Shown here: one piece after another, positions 33,175-41,605 of the stretch | Position numbering within the stretch: position 1 is the first letter of the stretch | Layout of the letters: every line of letters starts with the position of its first letter | NCBI GenBank assembly: GCA_047936785.1 | Contig: CP176394.1 | Direction: 5' to 3' (one strand) | Source of the DNA: Acidaminobacterium chupaoyuni | GTDB lineage: Bacteria > Bacillota > Clostridia > Oscillospirales > Butyricicoccaceae | DNA: 64,000 nucleotides | Made by a program: the position numbers and the translations under genes | Notes under the pieces: generated by a model | The model's database searches: none | Seen by the model: the letters and a program-made list of their open reading frames with translations, nothing else | What the model was told of the DNA's origin: nothing

Positions 33175-33248
33175 AAAAAATCAGCAAAAAATCAGCAAAA
33201 AATCAGCACTGAAAAGAAATGAAAAACTACGAAATCGATTGATATAAT
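33175..33248 (+). promoter_or_regulatory. Phased A-tracts and -10 box upstream of the second binding-protein gene
   Basis: TCAGC begins at 33181, 33192 and 33203, separated and preceded by A6 tracts, a perfect 11-bp period (one helical turn) expected to bend DNA. TATAAT follows at 33243-33248 without a good -35. This suggests an UP-element or curved DNA compensating for the missing -35, or an activator site. Confidence 0.55.
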
Positions 33249-33366
33249 GCCCGAATAATAAAAGAATTTACCGTTTTTGGCGCTCATTTGGTATAACTGT
33301 CTTCAAAAAAGGAAAAACTTCAGATAGCAAATCAGAAGACAGTATTATTAAAATGAGGTGAACCGA

Positions 33367-34902
33367 ATGAAATATGGCAGAACAAGAATTCTTGCCGGGA
33401 TGTTGGCGGCTGTGCTTTTGCTCAGCAGCATGGCAGGATGCAGCAAAACGAGCGGCGACAGCAAACCGCAGCCGGGAAAAGAGGAAGATAAAACCTCGCT
33501 GACCGTTGCCACCATGAGCGAAACCCCTTCTGTGGGGCCTTACGATCACAACGCGGTGGCGGGATCTTATGTGAACTCGCTGGTTTTCGCAACGCTATTC
33601 AGAACAGATGAAAATTTGGTTCCTGAGCCGTGGCTGGTGGATTCTTACGAATCAGCCAGTGATACGGAATGGATCATGCACTTAAAGAAAAATGTGAAAT
33701 TCCACGATGGAACGCCCCTCACCGCAGAGGATGTGGTGGCTTCGCTGGCACTGGCCAAAAAAAGCCCCGAGGTGAGCTTTTATACCGGGTCGGTGGCCAA
33801 AGCGGAAGCTGTTTCCACCGATACCGTGAAAATCACAACACCTGCGCCCTCGGCCACTTTATTATATGACCTTTGCCACCATGGCAACGCCATCGTGCCA
33901 AAGAAACTGATCGACAGCGGCAACGATTTCGGCAAAAACCCCATTGGCGCCGGCCCTTATGTTTTTAAAAGCTGGACAAGGGGCGACAATATTGTTTTTG
34001 AAGCCTTTGAAGAGTATTTCATGGGCGCGCCCGCCATTAAAAAAATAGTGTGGAAGACGATCCCTGAGGGATCGTCGCGAACCATCGCTCTGGAAGCCAA
34101 CGAAGTGGATATGGTCATCGAAGTGGAAGCGATGGACGCGGATCGAATCAAGAAGAACGATAAGCTTACTTTGCTGGAACATGACGCCACCAGTGTATCC
34201 TGGCTGATGCTCAATAACGAAAAGAACGGTCTGAACAATGAACTTGTCAGAAAAGCCATTAACGCAGCCATCAATAAAGAAAATGTGGTGACTGTTGCGC
34301 TGAACCACCTGGGCAGCCCGCTGGTTTCTCAAGCGCCGCAGGGGATGTTCGGTTCCACCAACGAAAAAGCGCAGCGCTATGATGTGGAGCAGGCGAAAAA
34401 GTGGATGAAAGAATCGGGGGTCAAACCCGAATCGGTAAAACTTTCGATCATTTGCTCCAGCGATCAGAAAAAGCGCGCCGCAGAAGTGATCCAGGCCGAT
34501 CTGGCCCAACTGGGCATTGCGGCGCAAATCGAAAGCATGGATCTTGCCACCTATCTTTCCACCACGGCGGAAGGCAATTTTACGGGCGCCATTGGGGGAT
34601 ACAGCGCCAGTGATATGGTGGCTTATCTTCAGGGTGTTTTCCACAGTTCTTCCATCAACGCTTCCAACAAATCACGCTTGAAAAACGATGGCGTAGACGC
34701 GCTGATCAACGAAGCCGCCAAAACGGTGGATGAAGGCAAGCGTAAAAAATTATTGGAAGACTGCATTACAAATCTGAACAGCTTATGCCCCCAGGTGCCG
34801 CTGTGGCAGGATGTTTATTTGAGAGCCTTTCAAAAAAATGTGAAGGGCGTCAAGATCAATGCCGGCGGCGAGATCCGCTTTGAAAACATCAGCAAAGAAT
34901 AA
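33367..34902 (+). CDS. Second oligopeptide-binding lipoprotein (OppA paralogue)
   Basis: A 511-residue SBP_bac_5 lipoprotein. The lipobox is SMAGC, Cys at about residue 24. It is clearly a paralogue of the opp-operon binding protein: both share ETPS-x3-P near the mature N-terminus, HNAVAGSY, NPIGAGPYVFKSW versus NPIGTGPYVFKEW, and a C-terminal LCPQVPLWQ versus LCPQIPLYQ. It has its own upstream region and terminator, so it is expressed separately and probably supplies the same OppBCDF with a different peptide range. GAGGTG lies 6 bases before ATG 33367. Confidence 0.9.
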   Translation: MKYGRTRILAGMLAAVLLLSSMAGCSKTSGDSKPQPGKEEDKTSLTVATMSETPSVGPYDHNAVAGSYVNSLVFATLFRTDENLVPEPWLVDSYESASDTEWIMHLKKNVKFHDGTPLTAEDVVASLALAKKSPEVSFYTGSVAKAEAVSTDTVKITTPAPSATLLYDLCHHGNAIVPKKLIDSGNDFGKNPIGAGPYVFKSWTRGDNIVFEAFEEYFMGAPAIKKIVWKTIPEGSSRTIALEANEVDMVIEVEAMDADRIKKNDKLTLLEHDATSVSWLMLNNEKNGLNNELVRKAINAAINKENVVTVALNHLGSPLVSQAPQGMFGSTNEKAQRYDVEQAKKWMKESGVKPESVKLSIICSSDQKKRAAEVIQADLAQLGIAAQIESMDLATYLSTTAEGNFTGAIGGYSASDMVAYLQGVFHSSSINASNKSRLKNDGVDALINEAAKTVDEGKRKKLLEDCITNLNSLCPQVPLWQDVYLRAFQKNVKGVKINAGGEIRFENISKE

Positions 34903-34934
34903 TCACGACGAAAACTTCCGCCGTTGAGCATGAA

Positions 34935-34972
34935 AAAGAGCCGCGCAAGAAATTTTCTTGCGCGGCTTTCTG
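34935..34972. terminator. Bidirectional terminator between the binding protein and the PF01996 gene
   Basis: GCCGCGCAAGAAA pairs with TTTCTTGCGCGGC (about 34940-34967). A-rich and T-rich flanks serve both convergent genes. Confidence 0.85.
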
Positions 34973-35049
34973 TCGCTTTACAGACCCACCCGATGGAGGC
35001 CCTGCGTGATAAAGCGCTTAAACGGTTTTCAAAAAGATGAGAAAGAGGC

Positions 35050-36240
35050 TTATTTGGTGTAGTTATCGAAATAACCCTGCACCAACACGATGGGGGTGCC
35101 CTTATCGCCGCTGCCGGAAGTCAGGTCGCACAGCGAACCGATCAAATCGGTGAGGCGGCGGGGGGTCGTGCCCTGAGAAACCATTTTGCCCACCAGGTCG
35201 CTATCCTTATTGCGGATATAATCAGAGATCGCGGCCTTCAATTCTTCGCCTTTTAAATCGGCAAAATCATTATCGGCCAGATATTTCAGCTTTACTTCGT
35301 TCGGCTGGCCTTCCAGACCCTCGGTATAAGCGGGGGAAACCACAGGATCGGCCAGTTCCCAGATCTTGCCCACGGGGTCTTTGAAGGCGCCGTCGCCATA
35401 GATCATCACTTCAACATGCTTGCCTGTTTTTTCTTTGAGACCGGCCTGAATGGCATCCACCACGGGGCGGCAATCGCGGGGGAACAGCTTGACGGTGGTT
35501 TCGGTGGATTTATTGGAACCCAGCAGGCCATAGTTTTCATTATATCCGCTGCCATTGACGGGGCTTGTGAGAATTTCATCCAGGCTGTGGATGACTTCGC
35601 CGCCGGCGGCCTTGAGCAGGCGCTTTGTGCGGGCGCGGGAATGAATATCGCAGCACAAAACATTTTTGGTATAATTCAAAATTGTGCGGCAATCGTTGGC
35701 CAAAATGACCTCAACTTCGCAGCCGCAGTTTTGGATCAATTCTTTATAATAGGCGATATAATCTACGCCGGTGAAAGGATGCTTGTTTACGCCGAACAAT
35801 TCCCGATAGCGATCTTCTGTGAGAACATCTGTCCAGGGGTTGACGCCTTTTTCATCCAGCAGATCCAAATCGACAAGGTGGTTGCCCACTTCATCGGCGG
35901 GATAGCTGAGCATCAGCACCATTTTTTTGGCGCCCATGGCAATGCCCTTCAGGCACATGGCAAAACGGTTGCGGCTGAGAATGGGGAAAATCACGCCCAA
36001 AGTGCCTTCGCCATATTTTGCGCGGATATCGGCGGCGATTTGATCGACGGTGGCATAATTGCCCTGTGCGCGGGCCACAACGGCTTCGGTAACGGCCACG
36101 ACATCGTGATCACGCAGTTCAAAAGAATCGGATTTTGCCGCATTCAATACGCTTTCCACAACGATCTTGCTGATATCATCGCCCTGGCGGATGATGGGGG
36201 CGCGGATTCCTCTTGAAACAGTGCCAACTAATCTTTCCAC
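35050..36240 (-). CDS. Coenzyme F420-0:L-glutamate ligase-like protein (PF01996)
   Basis: A 396-residue protein. GTVSRGIRAPIIRQGDD, the SFELRDHDVVAVTEAVVARAQG stretch and GSNKSTE, with the later EVMIYGDGAFKDPVGKIWELADP, match the F420 ligase (CofE) superfamily as found in many Clostridia. Those organisms generally lack F420, so the glutamyl-ligase activity may serve another acceptor. I start at GTG 36240, with AGGGAG 9 bases before it; the frame stays open to 36378 but runs into the promoter region of the divergent LysR gene. The divergent LysR regulator is a likely controller. Confidence 0.78.
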   Translation of the reverse strand: MERLVGTVSRGIRAPIIRQGDDISKIVVESVLNAAKSDSFELRDHDVVAVTEAVVARAQGNYATVDQIAADIRAKYGEGTLGVIFPILSRNRFAMCLKGIAMGAKKMVLMLSYPADEVGNHLVDLDLLDEKGVNPWTDVLTEDRYRELFGVNKHPFTGVDYIAYYKELIQNCGCEVEVILANDCRTILNYTKNVLCCDIHSRARTKRLLKAAGGEVIHSLDEILTSPVNGSGYNENYGLLGSNKSTETTVKLFPRDCRPVVDAIQAGLKEKTGKHVEVMIYGDGAFKDPVGKIWELADPVVSPAYTEGLEGQPNEVKLKYLADNDFADLKGEELKAAISDYIRNKDSDLVGKMVSQGTTPRRLTDLIGSLCDLTSGSGDKGTPIVLVQGYFDNYTK

Positions 36241-36367
36241 AGCGGTAGTCTCCCTTAATTTCGTAGTAGTGATTTTCCGGTCACCGGAAAACAACACTTG
36301 TATTATATCGGAAAATATGATATTAGTAAAATTAATAATTTTAATATTTGCTATAAGGTGAATCGAT

Positions 36368-37276
36368 ATGGATATCAAATTAGAACATTACCGTGTTTTT
36401 GTCAGTGTGGCGCAGACAACCAGTTTTTCCAAGGCAGCGGCGGAACTGTTTATGACCCAAAGCGCCGTGAGCCAATCGATCAAAAATTTAGAGAATGCTT
36501 TGGGTACAACGCTGTTTTTAAGGGGCAGCAAAGGGGTGCAGCTGACGGCCGAAGGGCATATGCTTTATGAATATGCCGATAACGCCCTTTCTTTGCTGGA
36601 AAACGGCTGCAAGCAGCTGGAACGCTTGAGAAAGCTGGAAGCCGGCGAGCTGCGCATCGGCGTGGGCGATACGATCTCGCGCTATTTTTTGCTGCCGGCT
36701 TTAGAACGGTTTCATCAAAAATATCCGAAGATCAGGCTGAAAATCTTTAACCGCGTCAGCCGTGACACCGCGGAACTGCTGAAAGCGGGAAAAATCGATT
36801 TGGCGTTTGTGAACCTGCCCATGCAGGATGAAACCATCGAAAGCAGAGAGATCCTCACCATCCACGATATTTTTGTGGCCGGCGATGCGTTTTCGTTTTT
36901 AAAAGGGCGGGCGCTATCTCCGGGGGAAATCGCCGCGCTGCCGCTGGTTTTGCTGGAATCGAAATCGAATTCCCGCCGCGTGGTGGAAGATTCCTTTTTG
37001 AAAAAGGGTGTGGCGCTGGCCCCCGAAATCGAACTGGGTTCCCACGATCTGCTGTTGGATTTTGCCAAAAGCAATCTGGGCATTTCCTGCGTGATACGCG
37101 AATTTTCACAGGGATATTTGAAACGAAACGAACTGTTTGAACTGACACAGGCGGAACCTTTGCCCGCCCGCCATATCGGCGTTTGCTCGCTGCGCGGGGT
37201 CAGCCATGGCGCGGCGGCAGAAGCGTTTTTGAAACTGCTTGAAAACCTTTGCCCGCAGGAACAGGATCTTTTATAA
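36368..37276 (+). CDS. LysR-family transcriptional regulator
   Basis: A 302-residue regulator. Residues 1-60 are the LysR winged HTH (LEHYRVFVSVAQTTSFSKAA, MTQSAVSQSIKNLENALGTTLF), followed by a coiled linker and the two-lobed LysR substrate-binding domain from about residue 90. It is divergent from the F420-ligase-like gene across about 127 bases, the classical LysR target arrangement. The co-inducer is unknown. AAGGTG lies before ATG 36368. Confidence 0.9.
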   Translation: MDIKLEHYRVFVSVAQTTSFSKAAAELFMTQSAVSQSIKNLENALGTTLFLRGSKGVQLTAEGHMLYEYADNALSLLENGCKQLERLRKLEAGELRIGVGDTISRYFLLPALERFHQKYPKIRLKIFNRVSRDTAELLKAGKIDLAFVNLPMQDETIESREILTIHDIFVAGDAFSFLKGRALSPGEIAALPLVLLESKSNSRRVVEDSFLKKGVALAPEIELGSHDLLLDFAKSNLGISCVIREFSQGYLKRNELFELTQAEPLPARHIGVCSLRGVSHGAAAEAFLKLLENLCPQEQDLL

Positions 37277-37537
37277 AAAGAGGCACGAAAGATCGCCATG
37301 CAGGCAGGCGGTGTGAACACGCGGCGCCAACGATTCTTCTGCATAGCGTTCTAAATAGCGCACAGCATCGGGGGAGGGCAGCTTCAGATGCCGGGCGGTT
37401 TCACGGGCTGCGCCAAGTTCCTTTAGATCGGCAGGAGAAAGCAACAGGCCATATGCCCGCGTTTTATCATTGCAAGCAGCTAAAAGCTTTGCGTCGTCCG
37501 GAAAAAGCGATAGATAGTTCTGAAAGAAAGAATCCAT
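37271..37537 (-). CDS. Small hypothetical protein, possibly DUF6323-like
   Basis: An 88-residue protein. The segment NDKTRAYGLLLSPADLKELGAARETAR resembles the N-terminal part of DUF6323 proteins as I remember them (T-x-x-YGL-x-L, then an R-containing helix), but the usual C-terminal part is missing; that assignment is weak. The start is ATG 37537 with GGGGGTG 6 bases upstream; the frame extends to 37585. Its end overlaps the last bases of the LysR gene on the other strand. Confidence 0.5.
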   Translation of the reverse strand: MDSFFQNYLSLFPDDAKLLAACNDKTRAYGLLLSPADLKELGAARETARHLKLPSPDAVRYLERYAEESLAPRVHTACLHGDLSCLFL

Positions 37538-37626
37538 TGTTTCACCCCCGATTTTTGTTTTACGCTTTTGCTGAGGGAAAGACAAGACTTGAAAAAAAGT
37601 CGGATTTGTGGTAATATAAGGATAAT

Positions 37627-37663
37627 AAAAGAGGAAAGAACTTTGTTCTTTCCTCTTTTTATC
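37627..37663. terminator. Terminator downstream of the 37.7-kb membrane gene
   Basis: AAAAGAGGAAAGAAC (37627-37641) pairs perfectly with GTTCTTTCCTCTTTT (37645-37659) around TTT. Confidence 0.8.
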
Positions 37664-37709
37664 TTATGTTTTGTAATATTCATCAGAAAGCCCGGCGGCG
37701 GGCACTGGG

Positions 37710-38513
37710 TCATTCGGCGGTATTTTCTGAAACGGCGGCGGGCGCGGCGGGGCGCTCAAACGAGATCAGATGCGCAAGGATCAGCAGCAGATAGCCCACC
37801 AGCAGCAAAATATCGGCGACGGTGAAGTGAAGGTGGCCATAGGTAAAACCGGGCAAGAGGTTATCGCTGAGCAAAATGGTGATCAGAAAATAGAGCGCGC
37901 TGAGCGAAGAAAACAGGAACAGCCGCGGGCGCGGTTTCGAAAACAAAAACGCGGCAACAGAATAAAAAGAAAACATACAGCATAAATAAGCAAAAAGCTC
38001 GGCGGCAAAACTATAGGTGAGCGGGTTGGCGTTGTTGCCGCGGTAAAACAGCAAAAGGGAAAAAGCGCTGTGGAAAACAGGCACCAGGCTGCAAAAAGAA
38101 TAGACCTGCGGGCTTGTGCGGCAGCGAAAGCTCATCAGCACGCATACGCCGCACAAGATGGAAAACAGCGCCTGCACAAGCGTTAACAAAGAAGCTGTGC
38201 TTTGAGAAAATTCAAAAAAGAAAAAAGCACCGCTGAGCATCAGTGAAAACGCTGATAAGACCAGCAGCATTTTATAGGCGGTGGTATCCAGCGGCGCAAA
38301 GCAGCAGGCTTTGACGCGCCTGCGGGCAAAACTGATCAAAAACCATAAAAGGCAAAAGCCGGCGATCAGCCCGAATGAAAGGTTCATCAGGGTATGGCTG
38401 CCGGTGAGGATGCCTGTATTCGGATCGACCCCTTGTTTGACCGCCCGAATGCGCACGGCCGCTGTAAGAACGCCGGCCACCGCAGGCGGGAGGATATACC
38501 AATGTTTTTTCAT
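37710..38513 (-). CDS. Polytopic membrane protein of unknown function
   Basis: A 267-residue protein with about seven or eight hydrophobic helices spread over the whole length, a short cytoplasmic-type basic N-terminus (MKKHWYI) and a polar C-terminal tail (SFERPAAPAAVSENTAE). Many Phe and Cys residues lie in the helices. I do not recognise a family. It is single, between the small hypothetical gene and spoIID, and is transcribed away from spoIID. Confidence 0.75.
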   Translation of the reverse strand: MKKHWYILPPAVAGVLTAAVRIRAVKQGVDPNTGILTGSHTLMNLSFGLIAGFCLLWFLISFARRRVKACCFAPLDTTAYKMLLVLSAFSLMLSGAFFFFEFSQSTASLLTLVQALFSILCGVCVLMSFRCRTSPQVYSFCSLVPVFHSAFSLLLFYRGNNANPLTYSFAAELFAYLCCMFSFYSVAAFLFSKPRPRLFLFSSLSALYFLITILLSDNLLPGFTYGHLHFTVADILLLVGYLLLILAHLISFERPAAPAAVSENTAE

Positions 38514-38598
38514 AAAGACGAAGACTCCTTTGCAGCAAAAATCGCACGAAGCGGGATTGCTTTCTAATCATAACACATTCCCTTTTATTTGCACAGGG

Positions 38599-38625
38599 AT
38601 AAGTTTGGAACGCCGCACATAAAAT
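38599..38625 (+). promoter_or_regulatory. Candidate sporulation-type promoter of spoIID
   Basis: CATAAAAT (38618-38625) fits the -10 class CATAnnnT used by SigE/SigK, and a GGATAAG-like element lies about 15 bases upstream. spoIID is SigE-controlled in B. subtilis. The -35 match is weak. Confidence 0.35.
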
Positions 38626-38656
38626 GAAGAGAAGCGATCATCAAGGAGTGTGAAAT

Positions 38657-39685
38657 ATGAAAAGAATTTTTATGACAGCGCTGTTATTGCTGGTGGTGGC
38701 CTATGGCATTCCGCTGGTCACCATGGGCATCACCGGGGGCGAGAACCCGCAGAGCGGCGCCCCAAGCCAGACTTTGCCCGGCAGCATCGGCCAGGCGCAG
38801 CAGGTGAGCGGGAAAACCTATGACGAAAAAACCACCATCACTTTATTACGCGGCGGCGAAACCGTAACACTGACCATGAAAGAATATCTGGCCGGGGTGG
38901 TGGCGGCGGAAATGCCTGCCAGTTTCCCCATGGAAGCGCTGAAAGCCCAGGCGGTGGCGGCGCGAACCTATACGCTTTATAAACTCAACGCCTATGAACA
39001 GGGCGCGGCCATCCCCGAAAGCCACAAAGGCGCCCAGCTTTGCGATGACCCCGGCCACTGCAAAGCCTATACTCCTCTGCCGGAAAGCGGCAAAAAACTT
39101 TGGGGGGAAAACAGCGCCAAATATGAAGCCCTCATCCGCGACGCGGTGGAAAGCACCAACGGGATGATCGTTACCTATGACGGCCAGGCCATTGCGGCGG
39201 TGTTCCATGCCGCTTCCAGCGGGCATACCGAAGCGGCGCTGGATGTATGGGGCAGCAACCAGCCTTATCTGGTAAGCGTTGAAAGCCCGGGGGAAGAAGA
39301 ATGCCCCAAATACCGCGGTGAAATCACCATATCCGCGGCGGATTTCGCCCAAAAATTCAAGGCGAAACACCCTGAGGCCCTGTTGGAAGGCGACCCTGCG
39401 GGATGGTTCAAAAATTCCACCCGCAGCCAGACAGGCGGCATCATCCATACTTATGTGGGCGGCGTTTCTGTTTCGGGCATCGAGCTGAGAACCATGCTGG
39501 GGCTTTATTCCACGAATTTTCGCCTGAAGACCACTGCGGATTCTTTGACCTTCACCACTACGGGATACGGTCACGGCGTGGGCATGAGCCAATATGGCGC
39601 CCGCGAACTGGCGGAAGAGGGCAAAACTTTTGAAGAAATTTTGAAATGGTATTATCACGGAACCGAAGTGACCTTGAAAAATTGA
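38657..39685 (+). CDS. spoIID: Stage II sporulation protein D
   Basis: A 342-residue protein with an N-terminal membrane anchor (residues 5-25) and the SpoIID lytic transglycosylase domain. Motifs seen are LKAQAVAARTYTLY with the preceding EYLAGVVAAEMPASFPMEA (the catalytic Glu lies in this region), HAASSGHTEAALDVWG and the C-terminal GYGHGVGMSQYGA. It cleaves glycan strands during engulfment of the forespore. AAGGAGTG lies before ATG 38657. spoIIQ follows directly, an arrangement known from other Clostridia. Confidence 0.93.
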   Translation: MKRIFMTALLLLVVAYGIPLVTMGITGGENPQSGAPSQTLPGSIGQAQQVSGKTYDEKTTITLLRGGETVTLTMKEYLAGVVAAEMPASFPMEALKAQAVAARTYTLYKLNAYEQGAAIPESHKGAQLCDDPGHCKAYTPLPESGKKLWGENSAKYEALIRDAVESTNGMIVTYDGQAIAAVFHAASSGHTEAALDVWGSNQPYLVSVESPGEEECPKYRGEITISAADFAQKFKAKHPEALLEGDPAGWFKNSTRSQTGGIIHTYVGGVSVSGIELRTMLGLYSTNFRLKTTADSLTFTTTGYGHGVGMSQYGARELAEEGKTFEEILKWYYHGTEVTLKN

Positions 39686-39750
39686 AAACACTTTCTGCGC
39701 CGGTATAGAACGGGAAAAGGGCGGCAATACTACCCGTGGAGGTGCAGAAC

Positions 39751-40518
39751 ATGAAAGACAGCAAACAAGGATTTTGGCAAAAAGCCGCAGAGTTCGCCGC
39801 GGGCAAAGGGTTTTATATGATCTTGTTCCTTTGCGCGGCGGCCATCGGCGTTTCGGGATATCTGCTATTTTTTACGGAGCCCGAAAACACCACCGACACC
39901 CCTTTGCAAATGAACGATCTTGATCTGCCGGGCAGCCAGAAAGAAACCACCCCGCAAACAACGCCCGAGCAGGAAACGCCCGTTGAAAACCATGTCACTG
40001 TTGAAATGCCGCCCAAACAGCAGGAAACCAAAAAGGAAACGAAGGCCGCTGAACAGCCGAAAGCAGTCAGCGCGCCCGCGACGGTGCCTGCGGCAAAAAA
40101 AGTGGTGGCCGAAACTTTCATCGCCCCCTGCAAGGGTGAGATCCAGCGCCCCTATTCCGGTGTGGAGCTGGTGCAAGACCCCACAATGGGCGATTGGCGT
40201 GTTCACATCGGCGCGGATTATGCCTGCGATGAAGGCGAAAAAATCATGGCCATAGGCGATGGCACGGTGAAAGAGATTTTTTATGACGAGCTGGCCGGTT
40301 ATTGCATGACCATCGATCACGGCAACGGTGTGATCAGCACACTGCGCGGCCTGATGAAAAACGCCACCGTGAAAAAAGGCGATACCGTGAAGATGGGGCA
40401 AGTGGTGGCCGGCGCGGGCAACACCATGATCTGTGAAAGCAAACAGCCCTGCCACATCCATCTGGAAGTGACAAAAAACGGAAAAACCATCGATCCGCAA
40501 GAATTGATCGGCAAATAA
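39751..40518 (+). CDS. spoIIQ: Stage II sporulation protein SpoIIQ-like, M23 peptidase domain
   Basis: A 255-residue protein with one N-terminal TM helix (about 20-40), a Pro/Glu/Lys/Thr-rich linker (45-120) and a C-terminal LytM/M23 domain. The zinc ligands are intact: VHIGADY (His-x3-Asp) and PCHIHLEV (His-x-His). B. subtilis SpoIIQ has lost a ligand, while C. difficile SpoIIQ keeps them, so this one is of the clostridial type and may be an active endopeptidase. It would bridge forespore and mother cell with SpoIIIAH. ATG 39751 has GGAGGTG 6 bases upstream. Confidence 0.88.
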   Translation: MKDSKQGFWQKAAEFAAGKGFYMILFLCAAAIGVSGYLLFFTEPENTTDTPLQMNDLDLPGSQKETTPQTTPEQETPVENHVTVEMPPKQQETKKETKAAEQPKAVSAPATVPAAKKVVAETFIAPCKGEIQRPYSGVELVQDPTMGDWRVHIGADYACDEGEKIMAIGDGTVKEIFYDELAGYCMTIDHGNGVISTLRGLMKNATVKKGDTVKMGQVVAGAGNTMICESKQPCHIHLEVTKNGKTIDPQELIGK

Positions 40519-40594
40519 CCTTTCATAAACTGCAATTTGCAAATTGTATTTGAATCCGGCGGCAAAAACCGCCGGGCAGGATGCGCAGGCATAG

Positions 40595-40626
40595 AAAAGG
40601 CAGGCACGAAAGTGCCTGCCTTTTCT
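40595..40626. terminator. Bidirectional terminator after spoIIQ
   Basis: AAAAGGCAGGCAC (40595-40607) pairs perfectly with GTGCCTGCCTTTT (40612-40624) around GAAA, between convergent genes. Confidence 0.9.
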
Positions 40627-40650
40627 GCCGCTTGAAAAACGCGCGGCGAA

Positions 40651-40860
40651 TCATTTTGAATATTTGCCGCCGCGAAAAGCGGGGCGGCGGTTCATGGCGC
40701 TTTTCACCATGTGCCGCGGCAGCATCCACAAAAGACCGCAGACGATGCAGATGACGGCCGCAAACCACAGATAAGCCGCCTTGGCCACGCAGGCGCTGAT
40801 GAGGAACAACAGCCCGGCGGCGATCATGATCAAACCGGAAACACGCAGAGGAATTTTCAT
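40651..40860 (-). CDS. Small two-helix membrane protein
   Basis: A 69-residue protein with two hydrophobic helices (about 5-25 and 28-47) and a basic C-terminal tail (RHMVKSAMNRRPAFRGGKYSK). AAGGAGG lies 7 bases before the ATG, so it is surely translated. It follows the DUF1624 gene by about 20 bases and probably belongs to the ychF-DUF1624 transcription unit. No family is recognised. Confidence 0.72.
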   Translation of the reverse strand: MKIPLRVSGLIMIAAGLLFLISACVAKAAYLWFAAVICIVCGLLWMLPRHMVKSAMNRRPAFRGGKYSK

Positions 40861-40879
40861 GCGGAAACCTCCTTGAAAA

Positions 40880-41605
40880 TCAGCCGATCAAACGAACCAG
40901 CAGCAAAGTCAGCCCCATGGCAACAGGCTGATGCAGCAGATAGACCAGCAGAGTATGAGCGCCGATGGTTTCAAAAAACCGCGAGCGCAGGGAATAGAAC
41001 CACGGCGGCATTTTGCCTTCCGCCACAAAACGCCCCAGCCATGTGCCGAAAAGATAGATGAAAAACCACGGCAGCAGCGGGAAATAATCGGAAGAAGCAA
41101 AGGAAGCCCCGCGGAAGCCAAGCCACCAGAGCCCCGAAACTTCATAACGGGGGGCGGTGAGATATTTGGCGGCCGCAAAGCCGATCAGCCAGAAAACCGG
41201 TGAGATCTTTGCCTTTTCAAGCAGCGGGCGCAGCGCATCATAAAGCAGGGCGGCAATGCCGAGAAAATGAAGAATGCCGAATTTGACATAGAAAGCGGGG
41301 TCGAAAAACCAGGTGGCCAGCGTCACCGCCATGGCGCAGCATAAAATGCGCAGGCCGCGGCGGCGGTTATTATGGGAAAAGGTTGAGGAAGCGCCGGAGA
41401 TCGCGATAAAAACAGAGGCGAAAAACGCTTCCAAAAAATTCAGCAAAGGGTTATAAAGCAGCCAGTGGGGGATCAGCCCGTAAAGCTCGAGATCATAGGC
41501 AAAATGGTAAAGGACCATCAGCAGGATCGAAAGCCCGCGCAGGATATCCAGCGCATAATAGCGCGGACGGGCGGAAGAATCCGAAGCGCCCATGGGGTTA
41601 GACAT
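40880..41605 (-). CDS. DUF1624 (HGSNAT-like) membrane acyltransferase-type protein
   Basis: A 241-residue membrane protein with about seven helices. It opens with RYYALDILRGLSILLMVLYH, the ALDxxRG helix of membrane acyltransferases, then SGASSTFSHNNRRRG and FGILHFLGIAALLYDAL, the pattern of the heparan-alpha-glucosaminide N-acetyltransferase catalytic domain family (DUF1624), and a final LVYLLHQPV. The start is uncertain: ATG 41605 overlaps the end of ychF by 8 bases, and ATG 41593 is the alternative; neither has a strong SD, which points to coupling with ychF. The acceptor is unknown. Confidence 0.75.
   Translation of the reverse strand: MSNPMGASDSSARPRYYALDILRGLSILLMVLYHFAYDLELYGLIPHWLLYNPLLNFLEAFFASVFIAISGASSTFSHNNRRRGLRILCCAMAVTLATWFFDPAFYVKFGILHFLGIAALLYDALRPLLEKAKISPVFWLIGFAAAKYLTAPRYEVSGLWWLGFRGASFASSDYFPLLPWFFIYLFGTWLGRFVAEGKMPPWFYSLRSRFFETIGAHTLLVYLLHQPVAMGLTLLLVRLIG

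Noticed and set aside
36241..36378. N-terminal extension of the PF01996 gene
   Set aside because: It would run over the LysR start region, has no SD and is AT-rich; GTG 36240 has a good SD.
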